From: Desulfosporosinus nitroreducens
GTDB lineage: Bacteria; Bacillota; Desulfitobacteriia; Desulfitobacteriales; Desulfitobacteriaceae
Direction: 5' to 3'
NCBI RefSeq assembly: GCF_023897015.1
Contig: NZ_JAMHFY010000010.1
Span: 62,001-126,000 of the forward strand
Length of the DNA: 64,000 bases
The translations under genes and the position numbers were made by a program. The notes beneath the pieces were generated by a model, which did not search any database, had not been told where the DNA came from, and saw only the letters and a program-made list of their open reading frames with translations. Of this stretch, positions 25,759 through 34,890 are shown one piece after another; position 1 is the first letter of the stretch, and each line of letters opens with the position of its first letter.

Positions 25759-27489
25759 TCAGGCTAAGCCATATTGTTTGAGTTTATAATAAAGGGTGCC
25801 ACGCGATATGCCGAGAAGTTTTGCAGCGGCTGTTTTGTTGCCGTTTGTTTTTTCCAAGGTGAATGCAATGTGTTTTACTTCCCCCGAATTTTCCCCTGTG
25901 TGGAGATTTCGTCGCATAATTTGGGATGTTAAGGGGGAGGGTGATGATGGGATGCCAGTGTTATAGGGCGATAGATTAGAAGGAAGATACTGAGCATTCA
26001 GTATCGTGCCCTCGGCCAGTATAGCCAGCCGTTCAATTACATTACGTAATTCACGGATGTTACCAGGCCAATCATACCTTAAGAAATTAAGCATTATCTC
26101 GGGGTCGAGAGTTGGTATTGGTTTATTGTATTTAATCGTAAATTCTTGGAGAAAGGTTTGTATCAAATCTGGAATATCTTCTGTTCGAGCTCGCAGAGGC
26201 GGTATTTCGAGGGCGATTACATTTAAACGGTAGTACAGATCTTCGCGAAATTCTCCGCTTTTAATCATCTTATCTAAGTCACGGTTGGTTGCTGCGACAA
26301 TCCGAGTATCTACAGTCAGAGGCTCTGTACCTCCTACACGGTAGAAGCACTTATCTTGCAAAACCCGCAACAATTTTACCTGAAGCTGAGTTGGCAACTC
26401 TCCGATTTCATCTAAGAAGAGGGTGCCGCCGTTGGCTAATTCCAATTTACCCGGTTTACCTTTGCGTTCAGCTCCTGTGAAGGCCCCACCCCTATATCCA
26501 AATAATTCGCTTTCAAAGAGGGCCATTGGTATAGCCCCACAATTGACAGCAATAAAAGGTTTAGAAGCCCGTAGACTGTCTTTATGGATTGCTTGGGCAA
26601 AGAGCTCTTTTCCTACACCGCTTTCTCCCGTGATAAGAATAGTAGCTTCGCTGTTAGCAACTTTACGCGCGATAGATATCGTATGTTGGATTGAAGGGCC
26701 TTTGCCAATAATTCTGCCGAAGGGGTCATTGGAAGGGGCTGTTTTCTGTTTGAGGTCTAGCAATTGAGAACTTGCATAGGATAATTCTTCGTTGAGGCGA
26801 ACCACTTGGGTTATGTCTTGTTCTGTTGATATTGCACCAACAATCTTACCCTCTACGATTACAGGGGAGGCATTAATTTGAACATGTGTTTCTGGACGAG
26901 GTCTGTGGTAAGCTTGGCGAATAGGCCGTCCTTCGTCAAGAATTGCCAGTGTTGCTAAGGCTGTTGGTTCAAAGAAATCAGAAATAGGTTTCCCAATGAT
27001 AGAGTACTCGGGTATGGAGTACATAGTTTGGGCGTTGGAATTCCAATGGCTTACAATCCCTTCTTGAGTAACCACGGCGACTGCTTCATTAACAGTATCA
27101 AGCAGGGTATTGAAAAAAGTATTTAAAGTGTTCCAGGAGCCGAACAAACTTTTAACTAAAAGGGAGGGAGTGACTACTCCTAATAGCTCTCCATTGGCAC
27201 TCATTATGACAACAGGACGTAAGTCGTTAAGGTGTTCTTGGCAAAAAACGAGGGTATCCATTTCTGGTTCAATGATTAATGGAGGTACCCAGTGGAGTTC
27301 ATTTAACAACTGGTTTGTTGGAGTGAGTATACCAGCTTGTTCTATGGTAAGGACCCCAATCAACTGGGTTTCAGCTTTGATGACTAGATGATGGGTAATC
27401 GCCTTTTCTAAAGCTTCACGAAGACTTTGATTGGCCTGAATGACCGAGACGTTTTGATCCATTAGTAATGAAAGGGTTTGAGATTTCAT
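25759..27489 (-). CDS. Sigma54-dependent activator with CBS and PAS domains
   Basis: 576 residues: a CBS pair (about 1-118), PAS (about 122-230), AAA+ domain (about 262-485) with Walker A GESGVGKE, the sigma54-contacting GAFTGA loop and Walker B GGTLFLDEIGEL, and a Fis-type HTH at the end (NKTAAAKLLGISRGTLYYKL). It would turn on sigma54 promoters in response to a ligand or energy signal. It is divergent from the Liv transporter and dehydrogenase genes, so these are its likely targets. The architecture resembles the proline-reductase regulator PrdR of clostridia, which fits the neighbourhood; the resemblance is from memory. Confidence 0.92.
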   Translation of the reverse strand: MKSQTLSLLMDQNVSVIQANQSLREALEKAITHHLVIKAETQLIGVLTIEQAGILTPTNQLLNELHWVPPLIIEPEMDTLVFCQEHLNDLRPVVIMSANGELLGVVTPSLLVKSLFGSWNTLNTFFNTLLDTVNEAVAVVTQEGIVSHWNSNAQTMYSIPEYSIIGKPISDFFEPTALATLAILDEGRPIRQAYHRPRPETHVQINASPVIVEGKIVGAISTEQDITQVVRLNEELSYASSQLLDLKQKTAPSNDPFGRIIGKGPSIQHTISIARKVANSEATILITGESGVGKELFAQAIHKDSLRASKPFIAVNCGAIPMALFESELFGYRGGAFTGAERKGKPGKLELANGGTLFLDEIGELPTQLQVKLLRVLQDKCFYRVGGTEPLTVDTRIVAATNRDLDKMIKSGEFREDLYYRLNVIALEIPPLRARTEDIPDLIQTFLQEFTIKYNKPIPTLDPEIMLNFLRYDWPGNIRELRNVIERLAILAEGTILNAQYLPSNLSPYNTGIPSSPSPLTSQIMRRNLHTGENSGEVKHIAFTLEKTNGNKTAAAKLLGISRGTLYYKLKQYGLA

Positions 27490-27544
27490 ATTACCACTCC
27501 TCGTATATTAAATGTACCCTAAGAAGTGTTATTTGCCTAGAGGG

Positions 27545-27586
27545 TGTTTAAACACTTTAAACAAAAGTGTTTAAAGTGTTTAAACA
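27545..27586. promoter_or_regulatory. Large inverted repeat, probable activator binding site
   Basis: TGTTTAAACACTTTAAACA (27545-27563) and its exact reverse complement (27568-27586) flank AAAG. Each outer half is itself a palindrome (TGTTTAAACA). It sits 56 bp upstream of the sigma54 activator gene in the divergent gap. It is best read as an upstream activator or autoregulatory site. No sigma54 promoter is visible between it and the transporter gene. Confidence 0.7.
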
Positions 27587-27762
27587 TATTGCCCGTTGTG
27601 TGTATGTACAAAAGGCTTTTTAAGATAATTTATTGTATTAAAAGGACCATATCCCCACTAAACACATAAAAATACAATATTTCTTTTAAAGTACTGCAGG
27701 GATTTCTAAAATTCTGTCAAATAGTACATATCAGTATATCTATAAAAAGAAGGAGGAAAAAA

Positions 27763-28956
27763 ATGTTTCACAAGAAGAGAAAATCCCTGGTTGTTATGAG
27801 TGTAATTATGTCCGCTTTGATCATGGTGAGTGGTTGCGGGGCCAGTAAGCCAGCGGCAACACCAACTGCACCGACTGCAGACAGCAAAGAGCCTATTAAG
27901 ATTGGTTTCCTGGGTGCTAAGACTGGGGACGTGGCAATGTATGGCCTAAATACGTTGAAGGGTCTTAACATGGCAGTAGAAGAACTTAATAAAGAGGGTG
28001 TTCTCGGACGTCAGGTCAAATTGGTGGAAGAGGATAATGCGGGACAAAAGGATCAGGCGATTAACATTACCAATAAGTTGATCACTCAAGACAAGGTTGC
28101 GGCTATTATCGGGGATCCAACAACGGGTATCACTCGTGTGGCCGGACAGATTGCCAATAGCAAAAAGACAGTTATCTTGTCTGCAGGTTCGACAGGTATG
28201 AATGTTGTAGAAATCGGACCATACGTTTTCCGGGATACGTTGCTTGATACAATTGCTGCTCCTGCAACTATGAAGTACGTTATTCAAGAAAAAGGCTGGA
28301 AGAACGTGGCTTTGATTACTTCTAAGAACAATGATTACAGCGTATCGTTATCTAAAATCTTTAGCGATGCTATTGATGCAAATGGCGGTAAGGTTGTAAT
28401 AGAAGAATTTATCCAAGATAAAGATACGGATTTTAGTGGACAGATCACCAAAATAAAGTCGGCTAACCCAGATGTTATCGTTTTTTCCGGTTACTATACC
28501 GAGGGAGCCCTGATCATGAAGAAAGCTCGTGAAGTAGGGATTAAGGCAATAATGGTTGGAGGAGACGGCCTTCAAGGGGACGATCTCATGAAAATCGGAG
28601 GAGCTGCTGTAGAAGGCTCAATCTCTTATGCTGGATTCTCCCCTGAGCAACCAACACCTAATACCGAAAAGTTCATTAACGCTTATAAAGCAAAATACAA
28701 CAACGAATTGCCAGATCTATTTGCTGCCCAAGGGTATGATGCTTTAATGCTCATAGCTACGGCTATCAAGGATGCTAATAGTGCTGATTCTGAGAAATTT
28801 AAAGACTCCCTTGCGAAAACTAAGAATTATGATGGTGTCTCTGGATCTATTACCTTCCAAGAAAACCGTGAGCCAATTAAGAGTCCAGTGTATCTATTAG
28901 AAGTTAAAGATGGCAAGTTTGCCTTATTGAAGAAGGTTCCTGTAGAAATAAAATAA
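27763..28956 (+). CDS. livK: Liv-type ABC transporter substrate-binding lipoprotein
   Basis: 397 residues. Lipoprotein signal peptide with lipobox VSGC at about 23-26, a short A/P/T-rich linker, then a type I periplasmic-binding fold (PF13458-like: IKIGFLGAKTGDVAMYG, GDPTTGITRVAGQIA, GYYTEGALIMKKAREVG, AQGYDALML). It would capture a hydrophobic or polar amino acid outside the membrane. Given the genes downstream, proline or hydroxyproline is a reasonable guess. AAGGAGG precedes the ATG. First gene of livKHMGF. Confidence 0.92.
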   Translation: MFHKKRKSLVVMSVIMSALIMVSGCGASKPAATPTAPTADSKEPIKIGFLGAKTGDVAMYGLNTLKGLNMAVEELNKEGVLGRQVKLVEEDNAGQKDQAINITNKLITQDKVAAIIGDPTTGITRVAGQIANSKKTVILSAGSTGMNVVEIGPYVFRDTLLDTIAAPATMKYVIQEKGWKNVALITSKNNDYSVSLSKIFSDAIDANGGKVVIEEFIQDKDTDFSGQITKIKSANPDVIVFSGYYTEGALIMKKAREVGIKAIMVGGDGLQGDDLMKIGGAAVEGSISYAGFSPEQPTPNTEKFINAYKAKYNNELPDLFAAQGYDALMLIATAIKDANSADSEKFKDSLAKTKNYDGVSGSITFQENREPIKSPVYLLEVKDGKFALLKKVPVEIK

Positions 28957-28989
28957 CCTGTCCTCGAATTCGTTTCCTTAACTAATAGC

Positions 28990-29026
28990 TGTAGCAGCAC
29001 CAGGTCCTAGGACCAGTGCTGCTACA
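28990..29026 (+). other. Intercistronic hairpin between livK and livH
   Basis: A near-perfect inverted repeat (TGTAGCAGCAC to GTGCTGCTACA around GGTCCTAGGACC) of about 17 bp with one bulge and no T-run. Hairpins of this kind after a binding-protein gene often stabilise its mRNA or reduce read-through to the membrane genes. Confidence 0.7.
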
Positions 29027-29087
29027 AAACATTAAGACAAATTCAGAATAGTCCAATTAATTTTTCTATTTAAGGAGGGCGCCGAAT

Positions 29088-29975
29088 TTGCCGATTTTGA
29101 ACAATTTGATGCAGCAGCTGGTCAACGGACTTGCCCTAGGTAGTATATATGCCCTGATTGCCTTAGGCTACACCATGGTGTACGGTATCATAGGTATGAT
29201 TAATTTCGCTTATGGCGAAATCTTTATGTTTGGCGCATATGCTGGACTAGTTTTAGCATTGACAAATTATGTTAATGTTTACGTCGCGTTATTAGGTGCA
29301 ACGTTTATAACTATGGTGCTTGGGGTTGTTATCGAACGGGTCGCTTATAGACCCTTGCGTCGATCATCAAGACTTTCTGCGCTAATTAGTGCTATTGGAG
29401 TATCGTTCTTTCTGTCGTCTTTAATGGTTCGGGTTAAGGGACCTAATACTAGGGGGTTTCCTACCCTTTTTGAAAATCGAATTTTTGAAATCGGTGATTT
29501 CCAGATTACTATTTACCAGATTGTAATTATCGGAGTAGCCGGTCTCTTGATGCTTAGCTTACATCTTTTTGTAACGTACTCTAAAATGGGGAGAGCTATG
29601 CGTGCTTGTGCTCAGGACCAGGATGCAGCCAGCCTTATGGGGGTTAATATTGACCGAGTAATATCTGTAACCTTTGCCATAGGATCCGGCTTAGCAGGGG
29701 CCGCAGGAGTATTAGCTGGTATTTATTTTAACGCAGTTCAACCTTACATGGGGCTTTTAGCGGGTCTTAAAGCATTTGCAGCAGCTGTCCTTGGAGGAAT
29801 CGGAAGCATTCCAGGAGCAATGATCGGTGGACTAGTGATTGGTTTAACTGAAATACTGGGCGTGACCGTGAATTTGTCTGAGTACAAGGATGCCTTCGCC
29901 TTTGCCATCCTAATATTGGTGCTCCTGTTTAAACCAGCCGGAATCATGGGGCGAAAAGCCAATAAGAAGGTGTAA
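29088..29975 (+). CDS. livH: Liv-type ABC permease subunit 1
   Basis: 295 residues, about eight TM helices, of the branched-chain amino-acid permease family (ALGYTMVYGIIGMINFAYGEIFMFGAY, GGIGSIPGAMIGG near the end). It forms the membrane channel with LivM. TTG start with AAGGAGGG at the right distance. Confidence 0.93.
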   Translation: MPILNNLMQQLVNGLALGSIYALIALGYTMVYGIIGMINFAYGEIFMFGAYAGLVLALTNYVNVYVALLGATFITMVLGVVIERVAYRPLRRSSRLSALISAIGVSFFLSSLMVRVKGPNTRGFPTLFENRIFEIGDFQITIYQIVIIGVAGLLMLSLHLFVTYSKMGRAMRACAQDQDAASLMGVNIDRVISVTFAIGSGLAGAAGVLAGIYFNAVQPYMGLLAGLKAFAAAVLGGIGSIPGAMIGGLVIGLTEILGVTVNLSEYKDAFAFAILILVLLFKPAGIMGRKANKKV

Positions 29976-29988
29976 GGAGGGGATGGCA

Positions 29989-30957
29989 ATGAAGAAATTA
30001 CTCAACAATTGGCTTATTCAAGTTCTGCTGTTCCTCAGTTTGCTTGGCTTAACTGCGTACGGCTCACAAATCATTAACGACATTACGTCCCCGTATGTTC
30101 TCACGATTGGGTTGTTTATAGGGATAAATCTAATCATGGCTCTGGGCTTAAATCTGATCACGGGGGTAACAGGTCAGCTCTCCCTGGGTCATGCGGCTTT
30201 CATGAGCATTGGGGCTTATGCTTCAGCAATTGCTACCGTGAATTATCACTTGCCTTTTCTGGTTGGAGTACTAATTGGCGGTCTGATAGCATGTTTCTTT
30301 GGAATTATTATTGGCTTTCCGACCTTGCGTCTAACTGGGGATTATCTAGCTATTGCAACACTGGGTTTTGCAGAAATCGTACGAGTCCAATTCACGAATA
30401 TGAAAATTACCAATGGTGCTATTGGTTTCCTAGGAATTGAGGGATCGACGACCTTCCCCATCGTTATGACTATTGCAGTTCAAACCATATGCGCCATGGT
30501 CTGGTTAGAAAATTCTCGGAATGGCCGGGCTATGCTTGCTATTCGGGAGGATGAGGTTGCCTCCTCAGCAGTTGGGATTAACACCACACTATATAAAATT
30601 CAGGCCTTTGCCATTGGCGCTTTCTGCGCAGGGGTGGGGGGCGCTTTGTTTGCTCATACGACAACGTTTATACAACCCACTGATTTTGGTTTTCAAAAGT
30701 CCGTTGATATTTTAAGTATTATTGTTCTAGGTGGTTTAGGGAGTATTCCCGGAACGATAATTGGTGCTATAGTTCTTACCGCCGCTCCGGAAATTTTGAG
30801 ACCTCTCGCTAACTATAGAATGATCGTTTACGGGTTACTGCTCGTCGTGATCATGATCTTTCGTCCCTATGGTTTAATGGGCGGAGTAAACTTAAGGCAG
30901 GCCGTTCGCCGTGCAATGATGTTTCCTAAGAAAAAACAGGCCGGACGGGAGGAATAG
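29989..30957 (+). CDS. livM: Liv-type ABC permease subunit 2
   Basis: 322 residues with about nine TM helices and the LivM signatures GLNLITGVTGQLSLGHAAFM and LGGLGSIPGTIIGA. The start is placed at the ATG at 29989, eight bases after AAGGAGG; an in-frame ATG at 29983 is only two bases from that site. It lies 13 bp after livH and touches livG. Confidence 0.93.
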   Translation: MKKLLNNWLIQVLLFLSLLGLTAYGSQIINDITSPYVLTIGLFIGINLIMALGLNLITGVTGQLSLGHAAFMSIGAYASAIATVNYHLPFLVGVLIGGLIACFFGIIIGFPTLRLTGDYLAIATLGFAEIVRVQFTNMKITNGAIGFLGIEGSTTFPIVMTIAVQTICAMVWLENSRNGRAMLAIREDEVASSAVGINTTLYKIQAFAIGAFCAGVGGALFAHTTTFIQPTDFGFQKSVDILSIIVLGGLGSIPGTIIGAIVLTAAPEILRPLANYRMIVYGLLLVVIMIFRPYGLMGGVNLRQAVRRAMMFPKKKQAGREE

Positions 30958-30959
30958 GG

Positions 30960-31742
30960 ATGAGTTTATTAACATTAGACAACGTAACCATCCGCTTTGG
31001 CGGTCTGACTGCGGTAGATACTGTAAATCTAGAAATTAAGCAGGGCGAAATATTGGCTTTGATTGGGCCTAATGGAGCGGGTAAAAGCACGGTGTTTAAC
31101 TTGATCACAAGTATCTATAAACCCACAGAAGGTACAATTTCATTAGCTGGCAAACCTTTAGTTGGTATCCCTACTCACAAGATTGCAGAAATGGGTGTCA
31201 CTAGAACTTTTCAGACTATCCGTCTGTTCAGTGAACTTTCCGTGTTAGATAATGTAAAGATTGGTGCCCACTGTCGAGGAAAAGCGGGCTTGTTTCAAGC
31301 ATTTACTCGCTTGCCAGGCATGAAACGAGAAGAGGCAGAAATAGAAGAGAAAGCAATTAAAGCGCTGAAATTCCTTGACTTGGAAACAAAATGTGAGGAA
31401 ATGGCAAAAAACCTCTCGTATGGAGAACAGAGACGTTTAGAGATTGCAAGAGCCTTAGTATCCAAACCGAAGTTACTCCTTTTAGATGAGCCTGCTGCAG
31501 GAATGAACCCCCAGGAAAAGGTAGTTTTAATGGAAATGATTCGAAGAATTCGTGATACCGGTATTACAATTTTTCTGGTTGAGCACGATATGAAGCTGGT
31601 CATGGGTATTTCTGAGAGAATAGCCGTGCTGGACTATGGTAAATTGATTGCTGAGGGGACGCCTTTAGAGGTTCGAAGCAACAACGCCGTTATCGAGGCA
31701 TACTTGGGCTCCGGTAAATTTAAAAGCAGAATTCGTCGCTAG
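30960..31742 (+). CDS. livG: Liv-type ABC ATP-binding subunit 1
   Basis: 260 residues of ABC ATPase: Walker A GPNGAGKS, signature LSYGEQRRLEIARAL, Walker B LLLLDEPAAGMNP and H-loop VEHD. The LivG subfamily tail is present. GGGAGG precedes the ATG, two bases after the livM stop. Confidence 0.94.
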   Translation: MSLLTLDNVTIRFGGLTAVDTVNLEIKQGEILALIGPNGAGKSTVFNLITSIYKPTEGTISLAGKPLVGIPTHKIAEMGVTRTFQTIRLFSELSVLDNVKIGAHCRGKAGLFQAFTRLPGMKREEAEIEEKAIKALKFLDLETKCEEMAKNLSYGEQRRLEIARALVSKPKLLLLDEPAAGMNPQEKVVLMEMIRRIRDTGITIFLVEHDMKLVMGISERIAVLDYGKLIAEGTPLEVRSNNAVIEAYLGSGKFKSRIRR

Positions 31743-31755
31743 GGAGGGCCAAGAC

Positions 31756-32463
31756 ATGTTGACGTTAGAAAAGATAAATGTAAGCTATGGCTCAATTAGG
31801 GCGTTACACGGCATTTCCTTAGAAGTAAAAAAAGGAGAGATCGTCGCCTTAATCGGGGCCAATGGAGCAGGGAAGAGCACAACTTTACGCACAATCTCTG
31901 GACTTCTGAAACCATCCAATAAAGACAGCAGGATAACCTTTAAAGATGTCCAAATTCAGGGCATGCTTCCTCATAAAATTGTGGAGATGGGTCTGTCTCA
32001 CGTACCGGAAGGGCGTCGAGTATTTCCAGAGATGTCTGTCTATGAGAACCTTCTAATGGGTGCGCATACCAGGAAGGGCAAGCCGGGACAGGCAGATTTT
32101 GATCGTGTATATCATCATTTTCCCAGACTAAAGGAGAGAATTAAGCAGTTAGCGGGTACCTTATCCGGAGGAGAACAACAGATGCTTGCTATGGGCAGGG
32201 CCCTGATGGCCAGGCCTGACCTTCTGATCCTTGATGAACCTAGTATGGGTCTTGCCCCAATGTTGGTGGAAGAGATTTTTCACATCATTGAGGATATTAA
32301 TGTAGCTGGAACGACAATTCTTTTAGTAGAGCAGAATGCTCACTTAGCCTTGGAAATTTCTAATCGGGCTTATGTCCTAGAGACCGGGGAAATCGTACTG
32401 GAAGGTCTGGCCCAAGATTTAGCAACCAATGAGGATATACGTAAGTCTTATCTCGGAGAATAG
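31756..32463 (+). CDS. livF: Liv-type ABC ATP-binding subunit 2
   Basis: 235 residues: Walker A GANGAGKS, signature LSGGEQQMLAMGRAL, Walker B LLILDEPSMGLAP and EQNAHLALEISNRAYVLETG, typical of LivF. AGGGAGGGCC precedes the ATG. Last gene of the transporter operon. Confidence 0.94.
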   Translation: MLTLEKINVSYGSIRALHGISLEVKKGEIVALIGANGAGKSTTLRTISGLLKPSNKDSRITFKDVQIQGMLPHKIVEMGLSHVPEGRRVFPEMSVYENLLMGAHTRKGKPGQADFDRVYHHFPRLKERIKQLAGTLSGGEQQMLAMGRALMARPDLLILDEPSMGLAPMLVEEIFHIIEDINVAGTTILLVEQNAHLALEISNRAYVLETGEIVLEGLAQDLATNEDIRKSYLGE

Positions 32464-32577
32464 TTATTCAACCTAAGTAACATTATCCCCATTGATTGGG
32501 AGGGCCAAAGAATGGAATATTGGGGGTTCTTCTTTCAATCTTGATGGTGTTCGGAATCACTGACACTTACAAGATTT

Positions 32578-32599
32578 GAGAGAAGGACTCTCTTTTTTT
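32578..32599 (+). terminator. Probable terminator of the liv operon
   Basis: A short stem, GAGAG and CTCTC, with a 5-nt loop and seven T following. Modest stem, good T-run. Confidence 0.55.
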
Positions 32600-32658
32600 C
32601 CTTAGTCTTCTTATATATAAAGCTAATAAATTGTGGATTATCTTAACCACTAAAATCA

Positions 32659-32674
32659 TGGCACAGGAATTGCA
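32659..32674 (+). promoter_or_regulatory. Sigma54 promoter of the dehydrogenase operon
   Basis: TGGCAC-AGGAA-TTGC with exactly ten bases between the GG and the GC matches the -24/-12 consensus. It lies about 65 bp before the first gene of the operon. The nearest candidate activator is the CBS-PAS-AAA protein encoded at 25759-27489. Confidence 0.85.
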
Positions 32675-32736
32675 TGCTAATATGACATGAAAGGACATTC
32701 TTTCAACTATTTATAAATAGGGGAGTGAGTTTTTTT

Positions 32737-33042
32737 ATGCGTATCACCGAGCATCCGATTTTAGAATTTCTGCGTGGAGAAGAGATCTCTTTCTTCTTCA
32801 ATGGGCAGGAACTTAAGGGCTTTGAGGGTGAAACTATTGCTGCTGCACTTCATGCGGCTGGAGTTAGAGTTTTGGGCCACAGCCACGCAATGCATCGTCC
32901 CCGGGGTCTCTTTTGTGCGATTGGAAATTGTTCGTCCTGTCTAATGGATGTCGACGGAGAACCTAATATTAGAATTTGTGTGGAAAAGTTGAAACCCGGA
33001 ATGAGGGTAGAGACTCAGCAGGGAAAGGGGTGCCTAAGGTGA
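32737..33042 (+). CDS. Small [2Fe-2S] subunit of a multi-subunit amino-acid dehydrogenase
   Basis: 101 residues with a plant-type ferredoxin pattern C60-x4-C65-x2-C68 and C81. Homologues are the small subunits of HcnABC, opine and D-hydroxyproline/proline dehydrogenases that pass electrons between flavin subunits. The start is put at the ATG at 32737, since the GTG at 32725 abuts the AGGGGA. It ends in a GTGA overlap with the next gene. First gene after the sigma54 promoter. Confidence 0.88.
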   Translation: MRITEHPILEFLRGEEISFFFNGQELKGFEGETIAAALHAAGVRVLGHSHAMHRPRGLFCAIGNCSSCLMDVDGEPNIRICVEKLKPGMRVETQQGKGCLR

Positions 33043-34133
33043 AAGAGACTGAGATCCTTATTGTTGGTGGCGGACCAGCAGGCCTAAGTGCTGCTTCTGC
33101 TGCGGCTAATCTGGGTGCCAGCGTCCTAGTCTTGGAACGGGACGGAAAACCCGGCGGTCAATTGATCAAACAAACACATAAATTCTTCGGTTCTAAGAAG
33201 CAATATGCTGGTGATCGAGGTTACCAGATTGGCGATTTACTTATAGAGCAGTGCGGAAATAATCCTAACGTTGAAGTTTGGACTGACACTACTGCACTTG
33301 GAATTTACGAAGATGGAGTGGTAACTGCTGAAGGTCAAGCCAAACATCTAAAAATAAATCCCAAAAAGATCATTGTAGCCACTGGCGCTTCTGAAAAAAT
33401 GATTGCCTTCCCCAATAATGACCTCCCGGGCATTTACGGGGCAGGAGCAGTACAAACCTTAATGAATGTTCATGGCATTGTCCCCGGAAAACGAGTCTTA
33501 ATGATCGGAGCGGGCAATATTGGACTAATTGTCTCCTACCAATTAATGCAGGCAGGTGTGGAGATAGCGGCGATTATTGAGGCTGCACCAACCATCGGTG
33601 GTTATCTCGTTCATGCCTCTAAGATTCAACGGGCTGGGGTGCCAATTTTAACTTCGCATACTATTACTGAAGCTTATGGTGATGAAAGTGTTGCGGGTGC
33701 GATTATCTGCAAGCTCGACGAGAGCTGGCAACCGGTTTCAGGGAGTGAGCAAGATCTGAAAGTCGATGTGATTTGTCTGGCGGTTGGGTTGAGCCCATTA
33801 ACTGAACTATGCTTTCAAGCAGATTGCCAGATGAAATACGTCTCAGAGCTTTCCGGACATGTCCCTGTTAGAAATGAATATTTAGAAACCACTCGCCCAG
33901 GACTTTACGTTGCGGGGGATGTCAGCGGGGTGGAAGAAGCAAGTTCGGCTATGGTAGAAGGTCGTTTGGCAGGTATAAGTGCTGCTTGCAGTTTGGGGTA
34001 TGGAGAGGATATTGCTCCAAAGCTTCAAGCGGAAGCCCTGGCCGAATTAAGCGAACTTCGTGCTGGTCCCGCCGGTCAAAAGACGCTGAGGGGAATAATG
34101 AACCTAATGGACAAGGGGGGAGCGGTATGCTAA
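33039..34133 (+). CDS. FAD/NAD(P)-binding subunit (alpha type) of the dehydrogenase
   Basis: 364 residues of a pyridine-nucleotide-disulfide-type flavoprotein: FAD motif GGGPAGLSAASAAANLGA (about 10-27), second dinucleotide motif GAGNIGLIVS (about 158-167), and YVAGDVSGVEEASSAMVEG at the end. It matches the alpha subunits of HcnB/OoxA/PDH1-alpha-like enzymes. The GTG start overlaps the previous stop by four bases, with AAAGGGG about 8 bp before it. It is probably the electron-exit module. The substrate is not defined by this subunit. Confidence 0.88.
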   Translation: MKETEILIVGGGPAGLSAASAAANLGASVLVLERDGKPGGQLIKQTHKFFGSKKQYAGDRGYQIGDLLIEQCGNNPNVEVWTDTTALGIYEDGVVTAEGQAKHLKINPKKIIVATGASEKMIAFPNNDLPGIYGAGAVQTLMNVHGIVPGKRVLMIGAGNIGLIVSYQLMQAGVEIAAIIEAAPTIGGYLVHASKIQRAGVPILTSHTITEAYGDESVAGAIICKLDESWQPVSGSEQDLKVDVICLAVGLSPLTELCFQADCQMKYVSELSGHVPVRNEYLETTRPGLYVAGDVSGVEEASSAMVEGRLAGISAACSLGYGEDIAPKLQAEALAELSELRAGPAGQKTLRGIMNLMDKGGAVC

Positions 34134-34630
34134 ACAAAACGGGTATTCCAACAGCTGAAGATGTTAAAAAGGTTTCCCCTTCCGAAGACAGGCTAAAAAA
34201 AGGGCCTGTAGCCATCATCGAATGTTTTCAGGAGATTCCCTGCAATCCTTGCACAGAAGCCTGTAAGCAAGGTGCAATTCAGCCGATGGAGGATATTAAT
34301 AATCTGCCGAAACTTGATTTTGATAAATGTAATGGATGCGGTGTCTGCCTTAGCCGTTGCCCTGGGTTAGCCATATTCATTGTGGATGCCTCTTATAGCG
34401 ATACGGAAGCGGTTGTCAGGATTCCTTTTGAATATCTTCCTGTCCCTCAAGTAAGCGATAAAGTAGTTGGCTTGAGCAGAGCCGGCGAAGAACTTGGCGT
34501 TTTTGAAGTGATTAAAGTTCAGTCAGGCGGCCAGAAAAACAAGACATACACACTATGGCTAGTCGTACCTAATGATCTGGCCATGGACGTTCGCAGTATT
34601 CGTTTGGGAGGGGTTAGGCATGCAAACTAA
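34127..34630 (+). CDS. 4Fe-4S ferredoxin-like subunit of the dehydrogenase
   Basis: 167 residues. Cysteines C39, C42, C46 with C33, and C68-xx-C71-xx-C74-xxx-C78 give a pattern for up to two 4Fe-4S clusters. The C-terminal 90 residues have no named domain (SGGQKNKTYTLWLVVP). This subunit is absent from simple HcnABC enzymes, so this complex has an extra iron-sulfur relay. The ATG has AAGGGGGGAG upstream and overlaps the previous gene by 7 bases. Confidence 0.82.
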   Translation: MLNKTGIPTAEDVKKVSPSEDRLKKGPVAIIECFQEIPCNPCTEACKQGAIQPMEDINNLPKLDFDKCNGCGVCLSRCPGLAIFIVDASYSDTEAVVRIPFEYLPVPQVSDKVVGLSRAGEELGVFEVIKVQSGGQKNKTYTLWLVVPNDLAMDVRSIRLGGVRHAN

Positions 34631-34889
34631 GGAAACGATAGTCTGCCGATGTGAGGATATCACTCTGGAGGAAATAAAGTCGTTGATTGATCAAGGTTAC
34701 CGTACTATTGATGAAATTAAACGTGTCATTCGCGCCGGAATGGGTCCTTGCCAAGGACGTACTTGTCGGATGCTGATCGCGCAGGAATTGGCAAAATATT
34801 ACGGGATCCCTGTTGGTGAAGTTTTGATGCCTACCTTTCGGCCAACAGTGAGGCCGGTGAAACTGGGAACGTTTGCGGGGGGTGAATAA
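34620..34889 (+). CDS. BFD-like [2Fe-2S] subunit of the dehydrogenase
   Basis: 89 residues with C9-x-C11 and C44-x4-C49 (GPCQGRTC), the bacterioferritin-associated-ferredoxin fold. In related dehydrogenases this domain is fused to the C-terminus of the alpha subunit; here it is a separate gene. The ATG lies after GGGAGGGG and overlaps the previous gene by 11 bases. Confidence 0.88.
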   Translation: MQTKETIVCRCEDITLEEIKSLIDQGYRTIDEIKRVIRAGMGPCQGRTCRMLIAQELAKYYGIPVGEVLMPTFRPTVRPVKLGTFAGGE

Positions 34890-34890
34890 A

